IMG/VR virus record: IMGVR_UViG_3300009537_000004
Coordinates: 1-64,000 of that record
Direction: 5' to 3' (one strand)
From: a virus
Length of the DNA stretch: 64,000 nucleotides
Position numbers and translations under genes: made by a program. Shown here piece after piece: positions 56,244 through 63,543 of this stretch. The notes under the pieces are model-generated. The model saw nothing but the letters and a program-made list of their open reading frames with translations. It was not told the DNA's origin and searched no databases. How positions within the stretch are numbered: position 1 is the stretch's first letter; every line of letters starts with the position of its first letter.

Positions 56244-57685
56244 TGATCCGCATCCGTGAGTATATACGGGAGTTGATTGAGCAAGAATTAGAGGAAATGA
56301 CCACGACAGGTAATGCTGCCGGCTTCTACACCCCGTTTGCATTTCAAGGCGACAAAGAAGCAAATCGCCGTAAGCGACGACAGAGCGCAGCAGTATCAGG
56401 TTATAAAGTTGTAAAGAACGACGAGCAAAAGAGTAGTTTCTCTCTCGACGAGCAGTTTGAGAGAGTGGTAGCGGGGATACGCGAAACAGACGAATACGGA
56501 CTGCTCTACCGCGACATTCAGAAGGCAGCAGAGTTGTTGAAGCATCAAGGCAAAGATATTGCTGCTGGCAATGTATTGAGAGCAGCTGAAAAATTCTATC
56601 GTGCAAAAGACTTGACCATGCTCAAAAGAACAAAAGAAACAGCACAGATGATATTGGGAGAGTCTCCACATATGGAATGGGTTAATGAAGCACATGCTCC
56701 TGAGTGGAAATACACCGATAATCAGGGACGCAAGCATCTTGGACATGTTCAGCATGTTTCTGACAGAGGCGGAACTGATGTGACTTACTTTTTTATTGAC
56801 AAGAACACCGGCGAGTTATCACTATTGAATGGACCAAGAGTAAAGAAGCAAGCAACGACCACGGGAAAAGCAAGCGAACCTCATCCTAAATTTTGGAAGA
56901 ATCGCAAAGAGAGCGTTAATGAAGTAAAGAAAGTTGATTTTAGAATACCAATTTCAGGAAGAGGATCCAGAACCAGCGGTGGTCAGTATGGAAAGACGCA
57001 TATATACGGATTGCGTTGGGCCGGTGATGTTGTAGCAGGTACAGCAGAGACTATGGGAAATGACGACGATTTGTGGAATGATACAAGAGAAATTATTGCT
57101 CGTTATGGATGGCAAGTAGGCGAACCAAAATTTTTGAGCGAGAATGAAGCAGGAACGGTTTCAAGTTTGCAAAAGAATATAAAGAATAGGATGAACGAAG
57201 CAAAAATTACTGGTGGTATGAAAGTGCGAGCAAAAGGAGTATTTGCGAAAGGCTTAAAGGATGGAGTTTGGTATACACTTCGCCCAGCTGGATTTGATCG
57301 TGGAGAACCCGTATTTGCATTTGTAATTGCTGGCGGCCAAACAGTCCATAGGAATACAGAAAGTACCATTATGAGATGGTTGCGCCAAGGCGAAGCAGGC
57401 GACAACAATGGTCTTGTGAGGGAGAGTGTCAGTGAAGCAGGAGACCCATACTATCCTTGGAGAAATGATGAGTCCCTAACTCCACGCCAGAAGATTGGAA
57501 GAGCGATCTCAGAGATTAATAAGCAGTTGGGGGAGATGCACAAGGTGGTCAAGAGAAGTGCACGCCTCAAGAAAGAGATGGGCATGTCAGCAAATGATTA
57601 TTGGAAACGAACTAATAATGCATTCTTAAAAATGGAACAGCGGATGCATAGAATTTCACAAAAACTTCGTGAGATGAGGGTATAA
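56243..57685 (+). CDS. modular head-region protein with helical leader
   Basis: A 480-residue mosaic. It begins with M-I-R-I-R-E-Y-I-R-E-L-I-E-Q-E-L-E-E, the recurrent helix, then T-T-T-G-N-A-A-G-F-Y-T-P-F-A-F. A second module around residues 150-215 has H-A-P-E-W-K-Y-T-D-N-Q-G-R-K-H-L-G and Y-F-F-I-D-K-N-T-G-E-L-S-L-L. A C-terminal module around 390-480 contains G-D-P-Y-Y-P-W-R. Modules are joined by Leu/Ile-x-Glu or similar acidic triplets. It looks like concatenated domains that a prohead protease could release (inference). Confidence 0.6.
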   Translation: MIRIREYIRELIEQELEEMTTTGNAAGFYTPFAFQGDKEANRRKRRQSAAVSGYKVVKNDEQKSSFSLDEQFERVVAGIRETDEYGLLYRDIQKAAELLKHQGKDIAAGNVLRAAEKFYRAKDLTMLKRTKETAQMILGESPHMEWVNEAHAPEWKYTDNQGRKHLGHVQHVSDRGGTDVTYFFIDKNTGELSLLNGPRVKKQATTTGKASEPHPKFWKNRKESVNEVKKVDFRIPISGRGSRTSGGQYGKTHIYGLRWAGDVVAGTAETMGNDDDLWNDTREIIARYGWQVGEPKFLSENEAGTVSSLQKNIKNRMNEAKITGGMKVRAKGVFAKGLKDGVWYTLRPAGFDRGEPVFAFVIAGGQTVHRNTESTIMRWLRQGEAGDNNGLVRESVSEAGDPYYPWRNDESLTPRQKIGRAISEINKQLGEMHKVVKRSARLKKEMGMSANDYWKRTNNAFLKMEQRMHRISQKLREMRV

Positions 57686-57686
57686 G

Positions 57687-58091
57687 ATGGGACTAACAGT
57701 CGGACCAATTGCAATGACCATTCCTTCTGGAAGCCAGTTGAGTAATGTGGTGTCAGCAAGTGTATTTGATAAAATAGATAGAATGACGGCATTTGCTCCT
57801 AGCGCATCTGACGGTCTTGCAACATTTCAGATGACACCTACATTAGGTGTTGCAACAGCATCTTGGTATGGAATGCTAACTTCAGCTGGCGCAGCATTGA
57901 CGCTCCCAGCAGCCACTGCTTCATATGATACATTACAACCAGCAGCTGGGTATCGTTTGAGCAGTTCAGTTGTAGAGTCAGGCAGCAGAGAATATTTGAT
58001 CATCGGAAAACTTCCTGTTTCAGTTAAAGTATTACCGCCGCAAGAAGCGTTTCCAATAACTTTTGCTGCTCTTGGGAGTGGGAGTGTATAA
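57687..58091 (+). CDS. small Ala/Ser-rich hypothetical protein
   Basis: A 134-residue protein, hydrophobic and Ala/Ser/Thr-rich, probably beta-structured (M-T-I-P-S-G-S-Q-L-S-N-V-V-S-A-S-V). Its stop overlaps a broken copy of the gp21 N-terminus (TAATGG), so it may once have been coupled directly to gp21. Possibly a head decoration protein; no family recognised. Confidence 0.55.
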   Translation: MGLTVGPIAMTIPSGSQLSNVVSASVFDKIDRMTAFAPSASDGLATFQMTPTLGVATASWYGMLTSAGAALTLPAATASYDTLQPAAGYRLSSSVVESGSREYLIIGKLPVSVKVLPPQEAFPITFAALGSGSV

Positions 58092-58165
58092 TGGCACTAT
58101 TAACTGATTATGTACAGCTGAGATACAAAAAGGATAAAATATGTTTGACATCAAAAAATTCTTAA
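58091..58165 (+). pseudogene. remnant of gp21 N-terminus
   Basis: The 24-codon frame starts M-A-L-L-T-D-Y-V-Q-L-R-Y, closely matching M-A-L-L-T-D-Y-T-P-L-K-Y of gp21 at 58626; the first 21 bases match at 20. It then runs out of frame into the next gene and stops. It is best explained as a leftover 5' end of a gp21 copy, with the gene at 58141 inserted beside it. It may still be translated as a short peptide. Confidence 0.7.
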
Positions 58166-58614
58166 CAGAAAACAATGTCACCACCGTAAGCAAAGTGGAT
58201 AAATTTTTGTCCGAAGGCATGATGGGATGGTCACATTGGGAGGAAAGTGATAACGCTGCCGATTGGCATGATAGTCTTGAAGATATTTGGAAACGATTTG
58301 AGAAGGGGCGGGACAAAGCAAAGCTCAAGGCAGATTTTCAGAAATGGCACGAGAAAATTCTCAAAGACAAATATGGATCAAGTTGGGATCTTGACGGTCA
58401 CATGGCGCTCCCGCTCATTGCCAATGATAAGTTGTATAAGCAAGTTCATGCTACATCAGGACTGAACGTCAAGCGATATTTTAGTGAAGCTATTAAGAAA
58501 ATACAATCAGATTTAAAAGCAGGTTCAGATTTAAGAGCAGGCGATGATGGCGCATCTCCTGGCTGGACTAGTGGACTAAAGAGAATGATTCAACTTGCTC
58601 AGAAATGGACATAA
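58141..58614 (+). CDS. possible internal head protein with CTS-like leader
   Basis: A 157-residue protein. Residues 1-10 are M-F-D-I-K-K-F-L-T-E, then N-N-V-T-T-V-S-K-V-D-K-F-L-S-E-G, giving two Leu-x-Glu sites, the second followed by Gly as in the T4 gp21 consensus. The mature part is Trp/Lys-rich and helical (W-S-H-W-E-E-S-D-N-A-A-D-W-H-D). The gene lies between the gp21 remnant and gp21 itself. An internal head protein injected with DNA is the leading idea (inference). Confidence 0.65.
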   Translation: MFDIKKFLTENNVTTVSKVDKFLSEGMMGWSHWEESDNAADWHDSLEDIWKRFEKGRDKAKLKADFQKWHEKILKDKYGSSWDLDGHMALPLIANDKLYKQVHATSGLNVKRYFSEAIKKIQSDLKAGSDLRAGDDGASPGWTSGLKRMIQLAQKWT

Positions 58615-58625
58615 GAGGATAATTG

Positions 58626-59210
58626 ATGGCACTACTAACTGATTATACACCGCTAAAATATAGCCGGCAGATGATTACAGAGGCTCTCCATAAGGGCGGG
58701 CCGCTTGTGCTGAAAAATGTATTACTACAGAGAGCAAACGCAAAAAACCAAAATGGAAGAGTGTATCCTCTCCCAATTCTTATGCGAGAGGGTGAGAGGT
58801 ATCAGGAGTTCATTAAGGAGCGACGAGCACTCGGCGAACTTGATCATCCCGAAAGTCCCGTCGTCAACCTTAAGAATGTCTCTCACAACGTTACCGAAAT
58901 GTGGTTCAATGGTGAAGATTTGGTGGGTAACCTTGAAGTTTTATCCACTCCATCAGGCAACATTCTCAAAGAGCTGTTGAAGAATGACATTAAGCTGGGA
59001 ATCTCAAGCAGAGGGCTAGGGTCAGTAAAAGAGTTGGACGAATCAACCGTTCAAGTTGAAGATGATTTTTCTCTCATTTGTTTTGACATAGTTTCAAATC
59101 CCTCCACGCAAGGTGCGTTCATTAATGAATCAGTTATTCCTGGGTCTCAGTGTGGACCATGGTGTAGAGTTGATAATTTGATCCATGAGTTTTTGACGGA
59201 GATGCGCTAA
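58626..59210 (+). CDS. 21: prohead core protease, gp21-like
   Basis: A 194-residue serine protease of the T4 gp21 class. ATG 58626 is chosen over TTG 58623 because AGGATAATTG precedes it and the N-terminus then matches the upstream remnant. The catalytic His74 lies in G-E-L-D-H-P-E, and the Ser is in L-G-I-S-S-R-G-L-G-S-V (Ser127 or 128). Near the N-terminus, M-I-T-E-A-L (residues 17-21) is a perfect Ile-x-Glu/Ala site, a possible self-cleavage point. It digests scaffold and trims leaders during capsid maturation. Confidence 0.92.
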   Translation: MALLTDYTPLKYSRQMITEALHKGGPLVLKNVLLQRANAKNQNGRVYPLPILMREGERYQEFIKERRALGELDHPESPVVNLKNVSHNVTEMWFNGEDLVGNLEVLSTPSGNILKELLKNDIKLGISSRGLGSVKELDESTVQVEDDFSLICFDIVSNPSTQGAFINESVIPGSQCGPWCRVDNLIHEFLTEMR

Positions 59211-59524
59211 TGTGGGATATTAAGAAGTTTTTAACGGAGAACAGACTAACTTTAATTGAACAAAGTCTCAACCCCTTTGAGCTTTATGACGACCACCCCA
59301 AAGCTGGTGCAGCCACAAAAAGTATCATGGCAGTTATTAAGACAGTAGCTCCTAAAGTTAAGTCTGGAAAAATGTCAGAGGAAGCAGCAGCAAAACTTGT
59401 GGCTAAGGAAGCTAGAAAGTGGTACTCTACAGGAGCAAATGATACTGCATCGCTAGAAGCTATTACGGATGTATTGGGGAAGGCAATTGGCAAGGGAATG
59501 GAATGGAGAGTGGACTCGTACTAA
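59210..59524 (+). CDS. small protein with CTS-like leader
   Basis: A 104-residue protein beginning M-W-D-I-K-K-F-L-T-E-N-R-L-T-L-I-E, nearly the same leader as the gene at 58141. The rest is helical and Ala/Lys-rich, with an E-E-A-A-A-K-L-V-A-K-E-A-R-K-W segment. It is coupled to gp21 by overlap (TAATG). A 15-base imperfect repeat lies at its 3' end. Probably an internal head protein (inference). Confidence 0.65.
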   Translation: MWDIKKFLTENRLTLIEQSLNPFELYDDHPKAGAATKSIMAVIKTVAPKVKSGKMSEEAAAKLVAKEARKWYSTGANDTASLEAITDVLGKAIGKGMEWRVDSY

Positions 59525-59545
59525 ACTAAATGGACTAGTACTAAA

Positions 59546-59974
59546 ATGACATTTGACTATAGAAAATTTTTGGCTGATAATAAGATCACCAACGTTTCCA
59601 GGCTTGACGAAGATATGCGTTATGGCCAATACTTTTACGATGATGTTGGGAAATTGATTAGTGGAAAAAGTATAGGAGATTGGAAAGTATCTTTCAACGG
59701 AATGTCGGGGGTATTAGAGTGGTCCAATAGAAAATATCCAAATTTATTTATTGCAGCTACTCCGTTTTGGGAAGGAAGTGAAGGAATACCAGGAGTAATA
59801 TCAAACGATTTTGGGGCAGCTTATTACAAAGAATTTAATATTCCGTGGCCAAAAGACAAGGTTACTGGTGACCCCAAGAAGGATGCTCTAATATACTTGA
59901 ACTTTATGAAGAAATGGTTTTCTAGGAACGCGTTGGGGTTTAAGAAAATGAACGCCATGAGAGCTAGGAGATAA
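59546..59974 (+). CDS. small protein with diverged CTS-like leader
   Basis: A 142-residue protein beginning M-T-F-D-Y-R-K-F-L-A-D-N-K-I-T-N-V-S-R-L-D-E. It aligns with the leaders of the genes at 58141 and 59210, but the first site is L-A-D rather than L-x-E; L-D-E comes ten residues later. The mature region is beta-rich with aromatic residues (L-E-W-S-N-R-K-Y-P-N-L-F-I-A-A-T-P-F-W). Unknown function; candidate internal protein. Confidence 0.6.
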   Translation: MTFDYRKFLADNKITNVSRLDEDMRYGQYFYDDVGKLISGKSIGDWKVSFNGMSGVLEWSNRKYPNLFIAATPFWEGSEGIPGVISNDFGAAYYKEFNIPWPKDKVTGDPKKDALIYLNFMKKWFSRNALGFKKMNAMRARR

Positions 59975-59976
59975 AT

Positions 59977-61164
59977 ATGACAGCAGTCAGCAAAGCACAA
60001 CAGCAAGCGGCGGGAATCGCATTGGCAGCTAAGAGAGCTGGCAAGAGCCCGAAGGCAGGAACTCCGTCAGCACAGATGTCAAAGATGCCTGAGAAGGAGT
60101 TGAGAAAGTTTGCCAAGACTTCTACTAAGGGACTGCCAGCAAAGAAAGAAGCTGTTGTCGCGGAAAAATCACCAAAGGGCTGGGAAAAAACGGTCAAGGG
60201 AATGAAAAAGCATAAAGACATTACCAATCCCTGGGCGTTGGCACATTGGATGAAGAAGAAAGGATACAAGTCTCATGAACAAGTTGAGAACAAACTCCGT
60301 GAATATATTCGTGAAGTTATTCGAGAAACTTTAGAAGAAAAGTATAAGGTTCGTGGAAAGCTTGGCACCGGAACCCGATTCAAAAACTTGGTCAAGTCGC
60401 TGGCAGCTCGAGAGGGAATAGAATTGACTGAAGATGATTATTGTGAGTTAGAAGAACAGAAGGTCCGTAATCCAGCAGCTTTGGCAGCATGGATCGGCCG
60501 TAAGAAATACGGGAAGCAAAAGTATCAGAAGATGGCAGCTAAAGGTAAGAAAGAGAGTGTTAAGGATTACGGCGCCAGAGTTAAAGAAACGGGCACGCCA
60601 GAAGGAGCAAAAAAGGGGTGGCAAAGCAGACTTAAAAGAGTCGCTCGTAAAGCATTTGATTATGAAGGTGAAACTGGTAGTACTGGTGAATTTCTAAGAA
60701 ATTATGCGCGCGCACTTGTCCGCTCACCATATGATGTTGCAAAAGGAATAGGTAGAATGAGAAAGGGCAAACAATTTATTGATCCTTATAATCCAAAGGA
60801 AGGAATTAACGAAGATGCTTTAAAAGACCTTATGTTTGGAGGAATGAAGACGTGGTGGAAATTTGATCCAGAAGACGTGATGCGTTTTATTTATTGGACA
60901 AAGCGCCAAGTCCCACCAGCAAATGATGCAAAAAGAAAAGAAGCCTGGAAAGCACTCATTCCTCAACTGCAAAAAAAGCATCCCGCACCAGCAAACGTTT
61001 ACAAAAAGTTGATGGGAGAAGTTGCAAAATTGCAAGAGAAGTGGGGCAAGGCAGAGGGGGTTGAAGAAGGTTATCCAAAAAAGCACAAGGGCCGAAGAAA
61101 GATTGGTTCAAGAAAAAGAAGGGCGATAAAAAAGCGCCGTCTTGCGCGTAAACAAGGGAGATAA
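59977..61164 (+). CDS. basic modular protein, DUF3008-like N-terminus
   Basis: A 395-residue strongly basic protein. Residues 1-55 (V-S-K-A-Q-Q-Q-A-A-G-I-A-L-A-A-K-R ... M-P-E-K-E-L-R-K-F-A) look like the DUF3008 family. An internal L-R-E-Y-I-R-E-V-I-R-E-T-L-E-E helix (about 108-122) matches the leader helix of other genes. Later P-A-A-L-A-A-W-I-G-R-K-K-Y-G segment and a C-terminal Arg/Lys tail suggest DNA binding. It may be a DNA-associated core protein of the head. Confidence 0.6.
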   Translation: MTAVSKAQQQAAGIALAAKRAGKSPKAGTPSAQMSKMPEKELRKFAKTSTKGLPAKKEAVVAEKSPKGWEKTVKGMKKHKDITNPWALAHWMKKKGYKSHEQVENKLREYIREVIRETLEEKYKVRGKLGTGTRFKNLVKSLAAREGIELTEDDYCELEEQKVRNPAALAAWIGRKKYGKQKYQKMAAKGKKESVKDYGARVKETGTPEGAKKGWQSRLKRVARKAFDYEGETGSTGEFLRNYARALVRSPYDVAKGIGRMRKGKQFIDPYNPKEGINEDALKDLMFGGMKTWWKFDPEDVMRFIYWTKRQVPPANDAKRKEAWKALIPQLQKKHPAPANVYKKLMGEVAKLQEKWGKAEGVEEGYPKKHKGRRKIGSRKRRAIKKRRLARKQGR

Positions 61165-61167
61165 GAT

Positions 61168-62565
61168 ATGCCGCAGAATCCGATGATGGGAAAGGGCCCA
61201 CTTCGTCACTCCAACAAGGTGAGAACCGCACACGATTCGGTCGCATCTAACGATGTTGACGATTTTGATCGTGGAGGCTACCCTGGGAAGCGTCATATTG
61301 ATGTGGAAGCAAATCCCGTCAAAGTGATTGCTGAATTTTCCAGATTAGGAGAAGCACTTCGTCGCACCGGTACATTCAGAGAAGTAGCAGAACAAATTGC
61401 ACGCATCTCTGAGATGGCCGAAAACACGGTCATGCAGGAAGCCGGCGATTGGTTTGACGCACAGACAATCAAGCGCAACATGAAAGAGCTAGGTAGCTAC
61501 TCCAAGGACTTCGGCAAGCTGGCCGAAGAGATGGACGCGATGCAGCAACGCGCAACTGCTCTCTACGACGACATGGGCAACGTGCTCTCCCGCTACTTCG
61601 AGCTCGCTGGCCCAGCAGCTGAAGAAGCTGAGGAAGCGCCGTTCGGCGGCAAGAAGGCCCCGAAGTTCGACGGTCCTGGCGGCAACCCCGCTGACGACCG
61701 CGGTCGCTCAGCTTGGGACGCACGCAGCAGCATTGACGCCAACGACGCCGACTTCGGTGGCAAGCAGGCACCCGCCTTCGACGGCCCCGGTGGCAACCCA
61801 GCAGACGACGCCGGACGCAAGGCGTGGGACGTGCGCGACGGCGAAGAGGACGACAGTGACGACGAACTGGAAGAAGGTGGACCTGGTAGTGGCCGCCGAG
61901 ACAACGGGTTTAAGAAACGATATGGAGTGGATAAAACTACTGTAGCTAAGAGAAAGCTTGACCCGAAAAGTAGAGGTCGCATTCCAGGAGGAATGACCAA
62001 GAGTGCTGCTAGGTCGCACTTGCGCAGAGCCGGAGAAAATGTTGGTGCCAACGAATCAGCAGTCGCGCCCAACTCCTACAACGCTCGCCGTGCATTGAGA
62101 CTTCCGCGAGCACAGCAAAGAATTCAAGGCGGATTCACTCGTGACCAGGCAAAAGACATTCTTCGCAAGGAAGGAGCTAAGACCGTATCGGAGGCAAAGA
62201 AATGTCTCTACAAAGAAATTATGAGATTGGCAGAATCAAATCAACTGACGGAAGCTCAAACTAAAGTTGTCAATGTTGATACTTTTTTGAGTATACTGAA
62301 GAATAAAAAGTTCCGTATTGGATTTGGTAGTCACAGCTATTCTACAAATGATCCGCCGTCATTTACAGATGCCAAAATAACCAAAGGAAAAATCATACAA
62401 CTTAAAAAAGATCCTCAAGGTTTGTATGACCACCCAAGGGGAACATGGGAATATTTAGGAAATAATAAAATCAGAATGGTCTTAGAAGGAGAAATCAATT
62501 TTCCTAAAGACGGCAGAAAGAAAATGCTAAGAGAAGCTGACCCTTTCGTAAAGAGGCCGAGCTGA
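61168..62565 (+). CDS. possible prohead scaffold/core protein
   Basis: A 465-residue protein. Residues about 50-150 are a long helical, coiled-coil-like region; two 28-residue Gly/Pro/Asp-rich repeats follow (about 159-186 and 196-223), then E-L-E-E-G-G-P-G-S-G-R-R and a basic region. Leu-x-Glu triplets followed by Gly or Ala recur (L-E-E-G, L-T-E-A, L-R-E-A), as expected of a protein digested by gp21. In T4 the scaffold gene 22 follows 21. The GC-rich block spans about 61480-61870. A possible -1 frameshift near its end would add about 60 residues. Confidence 0.6.
   Translation: MPQNPMMGKGPLRHSNKVRTAHDSVASNDVDDFDRGGYPGKRHIDVEANPVKVIAEFSRLGEALRRTGTFREVAEQIARISEMAENTVMQEAGDWFDAQTIKRNMKELGSYSKDFGKLAEEMDAMQQRATALYDDMGNVLSRYFELAGPAAEEAEEAPFGGKKAPKFDGPGGNPADDRGRSAWDARSSIDANDADFGGKQAPAFDGPGGNPADDAGRKAWDVRDGEEDDSDDELEEGGPGSGRRDNGFKKRYGVDKTTVAKRKLDPKSRGRIPGGMTKSAARSHLRRAGENVGANESAVAPNSYNARRALRLPRAQQRIQGGFTRDQAKDILRKEGAKTVSEAKKCLYKEIMRLAESNQLTEAQTKVVNVDTFLSILKNKKFRIGFGSHSYSTNDPPSFTDAKITKGKIIQLKKDPQGLYDHPRGTWEYLGNNKIRMVLEGEINFPKDGRKKMLREADPFVKRPS
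61480..61870 (+). other. GC-rich cassette in the scaffold-like gene
   Basis: 42 of 60 bases are G or C at 61681-61740, the highest count I made in the window. The block includes both Gly/Pro repeats and ends where the acidic D-D-S-D-D-E stretch gives way to low-GC sequence. Confidence 0.65.
61642..61836 (+). repeat. two 84-base repeats, scaffold-like gene
   Basis: Units at 61642-61725 and 61753-61836, 111 bases (37 codons) apart, encode F-G-G-K-(K/Q)-A-P-x-F-D-G-P-G-G-N-P-A-D-D and end W-D-(A/V)-R. They are similar but not identical in DNA. Confidence 0.8.
62541..62547 (+). promoter_or_regulatory. candidate -1 ribosomal frameshift site
   Basis: C_CCT_TTC in the frame of the 61168 gene is an X_XXY_YYZ heptamer: CCC and TTT re-pairing in the -1 frame. 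It lies at the first possible point, right after the -1 frame opens (stop TGA at 62538-62540) and 16 bases before the zero-frame stop. I did not find an obvious downstream stem or upstream ribosome-site stimulator. Confidence 0.4.
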
Positions 62566-62741
62566 GGAAAATAGTTCAGACTCGTTCGGCCGGAAAAGTG
62601 GATGGACGTAAGCTAGATTTGTTCACGGCTGGGGCGATACTAGCGGTTTTGGATGGATTGAAAAACCCATATAACAGAGAAAAGTATCTTAGGATGCCTG
62701 TTCAACAAATGGCAACGGTTGCCTTCAAATTGGTACATTAA
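62541..62741 (+). CDS. -1 frame extension or start-less domain
   Basis: This open frame encodes about 66 residues with a compact domain: V-D-G-R-K-L-D-L-F-T-A-G-A-I-L-A-V-L-D, then L-K-N-P-Y-N-R-E-K-Y-L-R-M-P and M-A-T-V-A-F-K-L. It resembles a domain I have seen at the C-termini of structural proteins in marine phages. It has no ATG near its beginning; GTG 62598 or CTG 62562 are weak alternatives. Expression through -1 frameshifting from the preceding gene is the better explanation. Its stop overlaps the next ATG (TAATG). Confidence 0.55.
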   Translation, partial: PFRKEAELRKIVQTRSAGKVDGRKLDLFTAGAILAVLDGLKNPYNREKYLRMPVQQMATVAFKLVH

Positions 62742-63088
62742 TGAATGTAAAGAAAAAAGTCAACGGAGCAATAAACGGAACTTTGGATAAAGTTTACAAA
62801 CTGATTGACAAGGCTCCGACAACAAATTTGCGTATCATCGTCACTCTTTTACTTGTCATCGGCACCGCTATAAGATATTGGGCTGCGGGCGGCGGCCCGA
62901 CCGCATGGTCTCCTGATTGGGATTGGTTGATGTTCTTGGCAGCAATGTCAGGGCTAGATGTTGTCCAGCACTGGGCAAAACGCAAAACAGCATGGAGTCC
63001 AACAGAGCAAGCTAATGCAGCCGTCATCCGTAACGGCCACGAAGAAGTAGAATCAACAATTAGTGCGGGAGAAGAGGAGGTCGGTTAA
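62741..63088 (+). CDS. holin-like membrane protein
   Basis: A 115-residue protein with two likely transmembrane helices, about residues 31-48 (I-I-V-T-L-L-L-V-I-G-T-A) and 61-77 (W-L-M-F-L-A-A-M-S-G), a basic N-terminus and an acidic C-terminus. Size and layout suit a holin. It is coupled to the frames on both sides (TAATG). A lysin candidate is at 3211, far away, so pairing is only a suggestion. Confidence 0.6.
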   Translation: MNVKKKVNGAINGTLDKVYKLIDKAPTTNLRIIVTLLLVIGTAIRYWAAGGGPTAWSPDWDWLMFLAAMSGLDVVQHWAKRKTAWSPTEQANAAVIRNGHEEVESTISAGEEEVG

Positions 63089-63531
63089 TGTTAGAATTAC
63101 TTCAAGTAGCGCCAATTCAAGGGGTTGAAATTCCCGTTTGGATAGCTTCCATGTCAGCATCAGCACTCATGCTTCTCAAAGGAGCATTGTGGGTGAGGGG
63201 AGCAAAAAACGGAAGCAACGGAAGCAGTAGAATAGCTGCAGAAGCTCAAGGTGAGTTCAGAGGAACCGTTAAAACTCTTATTTCTAATCAGTTTGAATTG
63301 CTGCAGCAGATGCATGAGTCAATGGAAGCTGATAGAAAGATGTGGAGTCCAACAATTCAAGAGTTGCTGCAAAATCAGAAAAAAACTGCAGAAATGTTGA
63401 TGGTGCATGATAAGCAAGAGCGCAAGGTTTGGCAGCAAATGATTAAAGAGATTCAGGTGTTTCAAAAGGATTCTCAAGCGGCATGGGTTGTTTGTCACGA
63501 TAAATTGGATAAACTAACAGATAATAAGTAA
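63088..63531 (+). CDS. single-span membrane protein with coiled coil
   Basis: A 147-residue protein with one membrane segment near residues 15-36 (V-W-I-A-S-M-S-A-S-A-L-M-L-L) and a long Gln/Glu/Lys-rich helical tail that should be a coiled coil. The layout is like an inner-membrane spanin or a holin partner. Its ATG overlaps the stop of the holin-like gene. No lipoprotein partner was found. Confidence 0.55.
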   Translation: MLELLQVAPIQGVEIPVWIASMSASALMLLKGALWVRGAKNGSNGSSRIAAEAQGEFRGTVKTLISNQFELLQQMHESMEADRKMWSPTIQELLQNQKKTAEMLMVHDKQERKVWQQMIKEIQVFQKDSQAAWVVCHDKLDKLTDNK

Positions 63532-63543
63532 AGGAAAGGTCAT

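Noticed and set aside
56082-56606. Antisense open frame of 174 codons
   Set aside because: Spans two coupled sense genes, lacks a ribosome site and gives no recognisable protein.
61593-62072. Long antisense open frame, 159 codons
   Set aside because: It mirrors the GC-rich codon pattern of the sense gene, has low-complexity Ser/Pro translation and no ribosome site.
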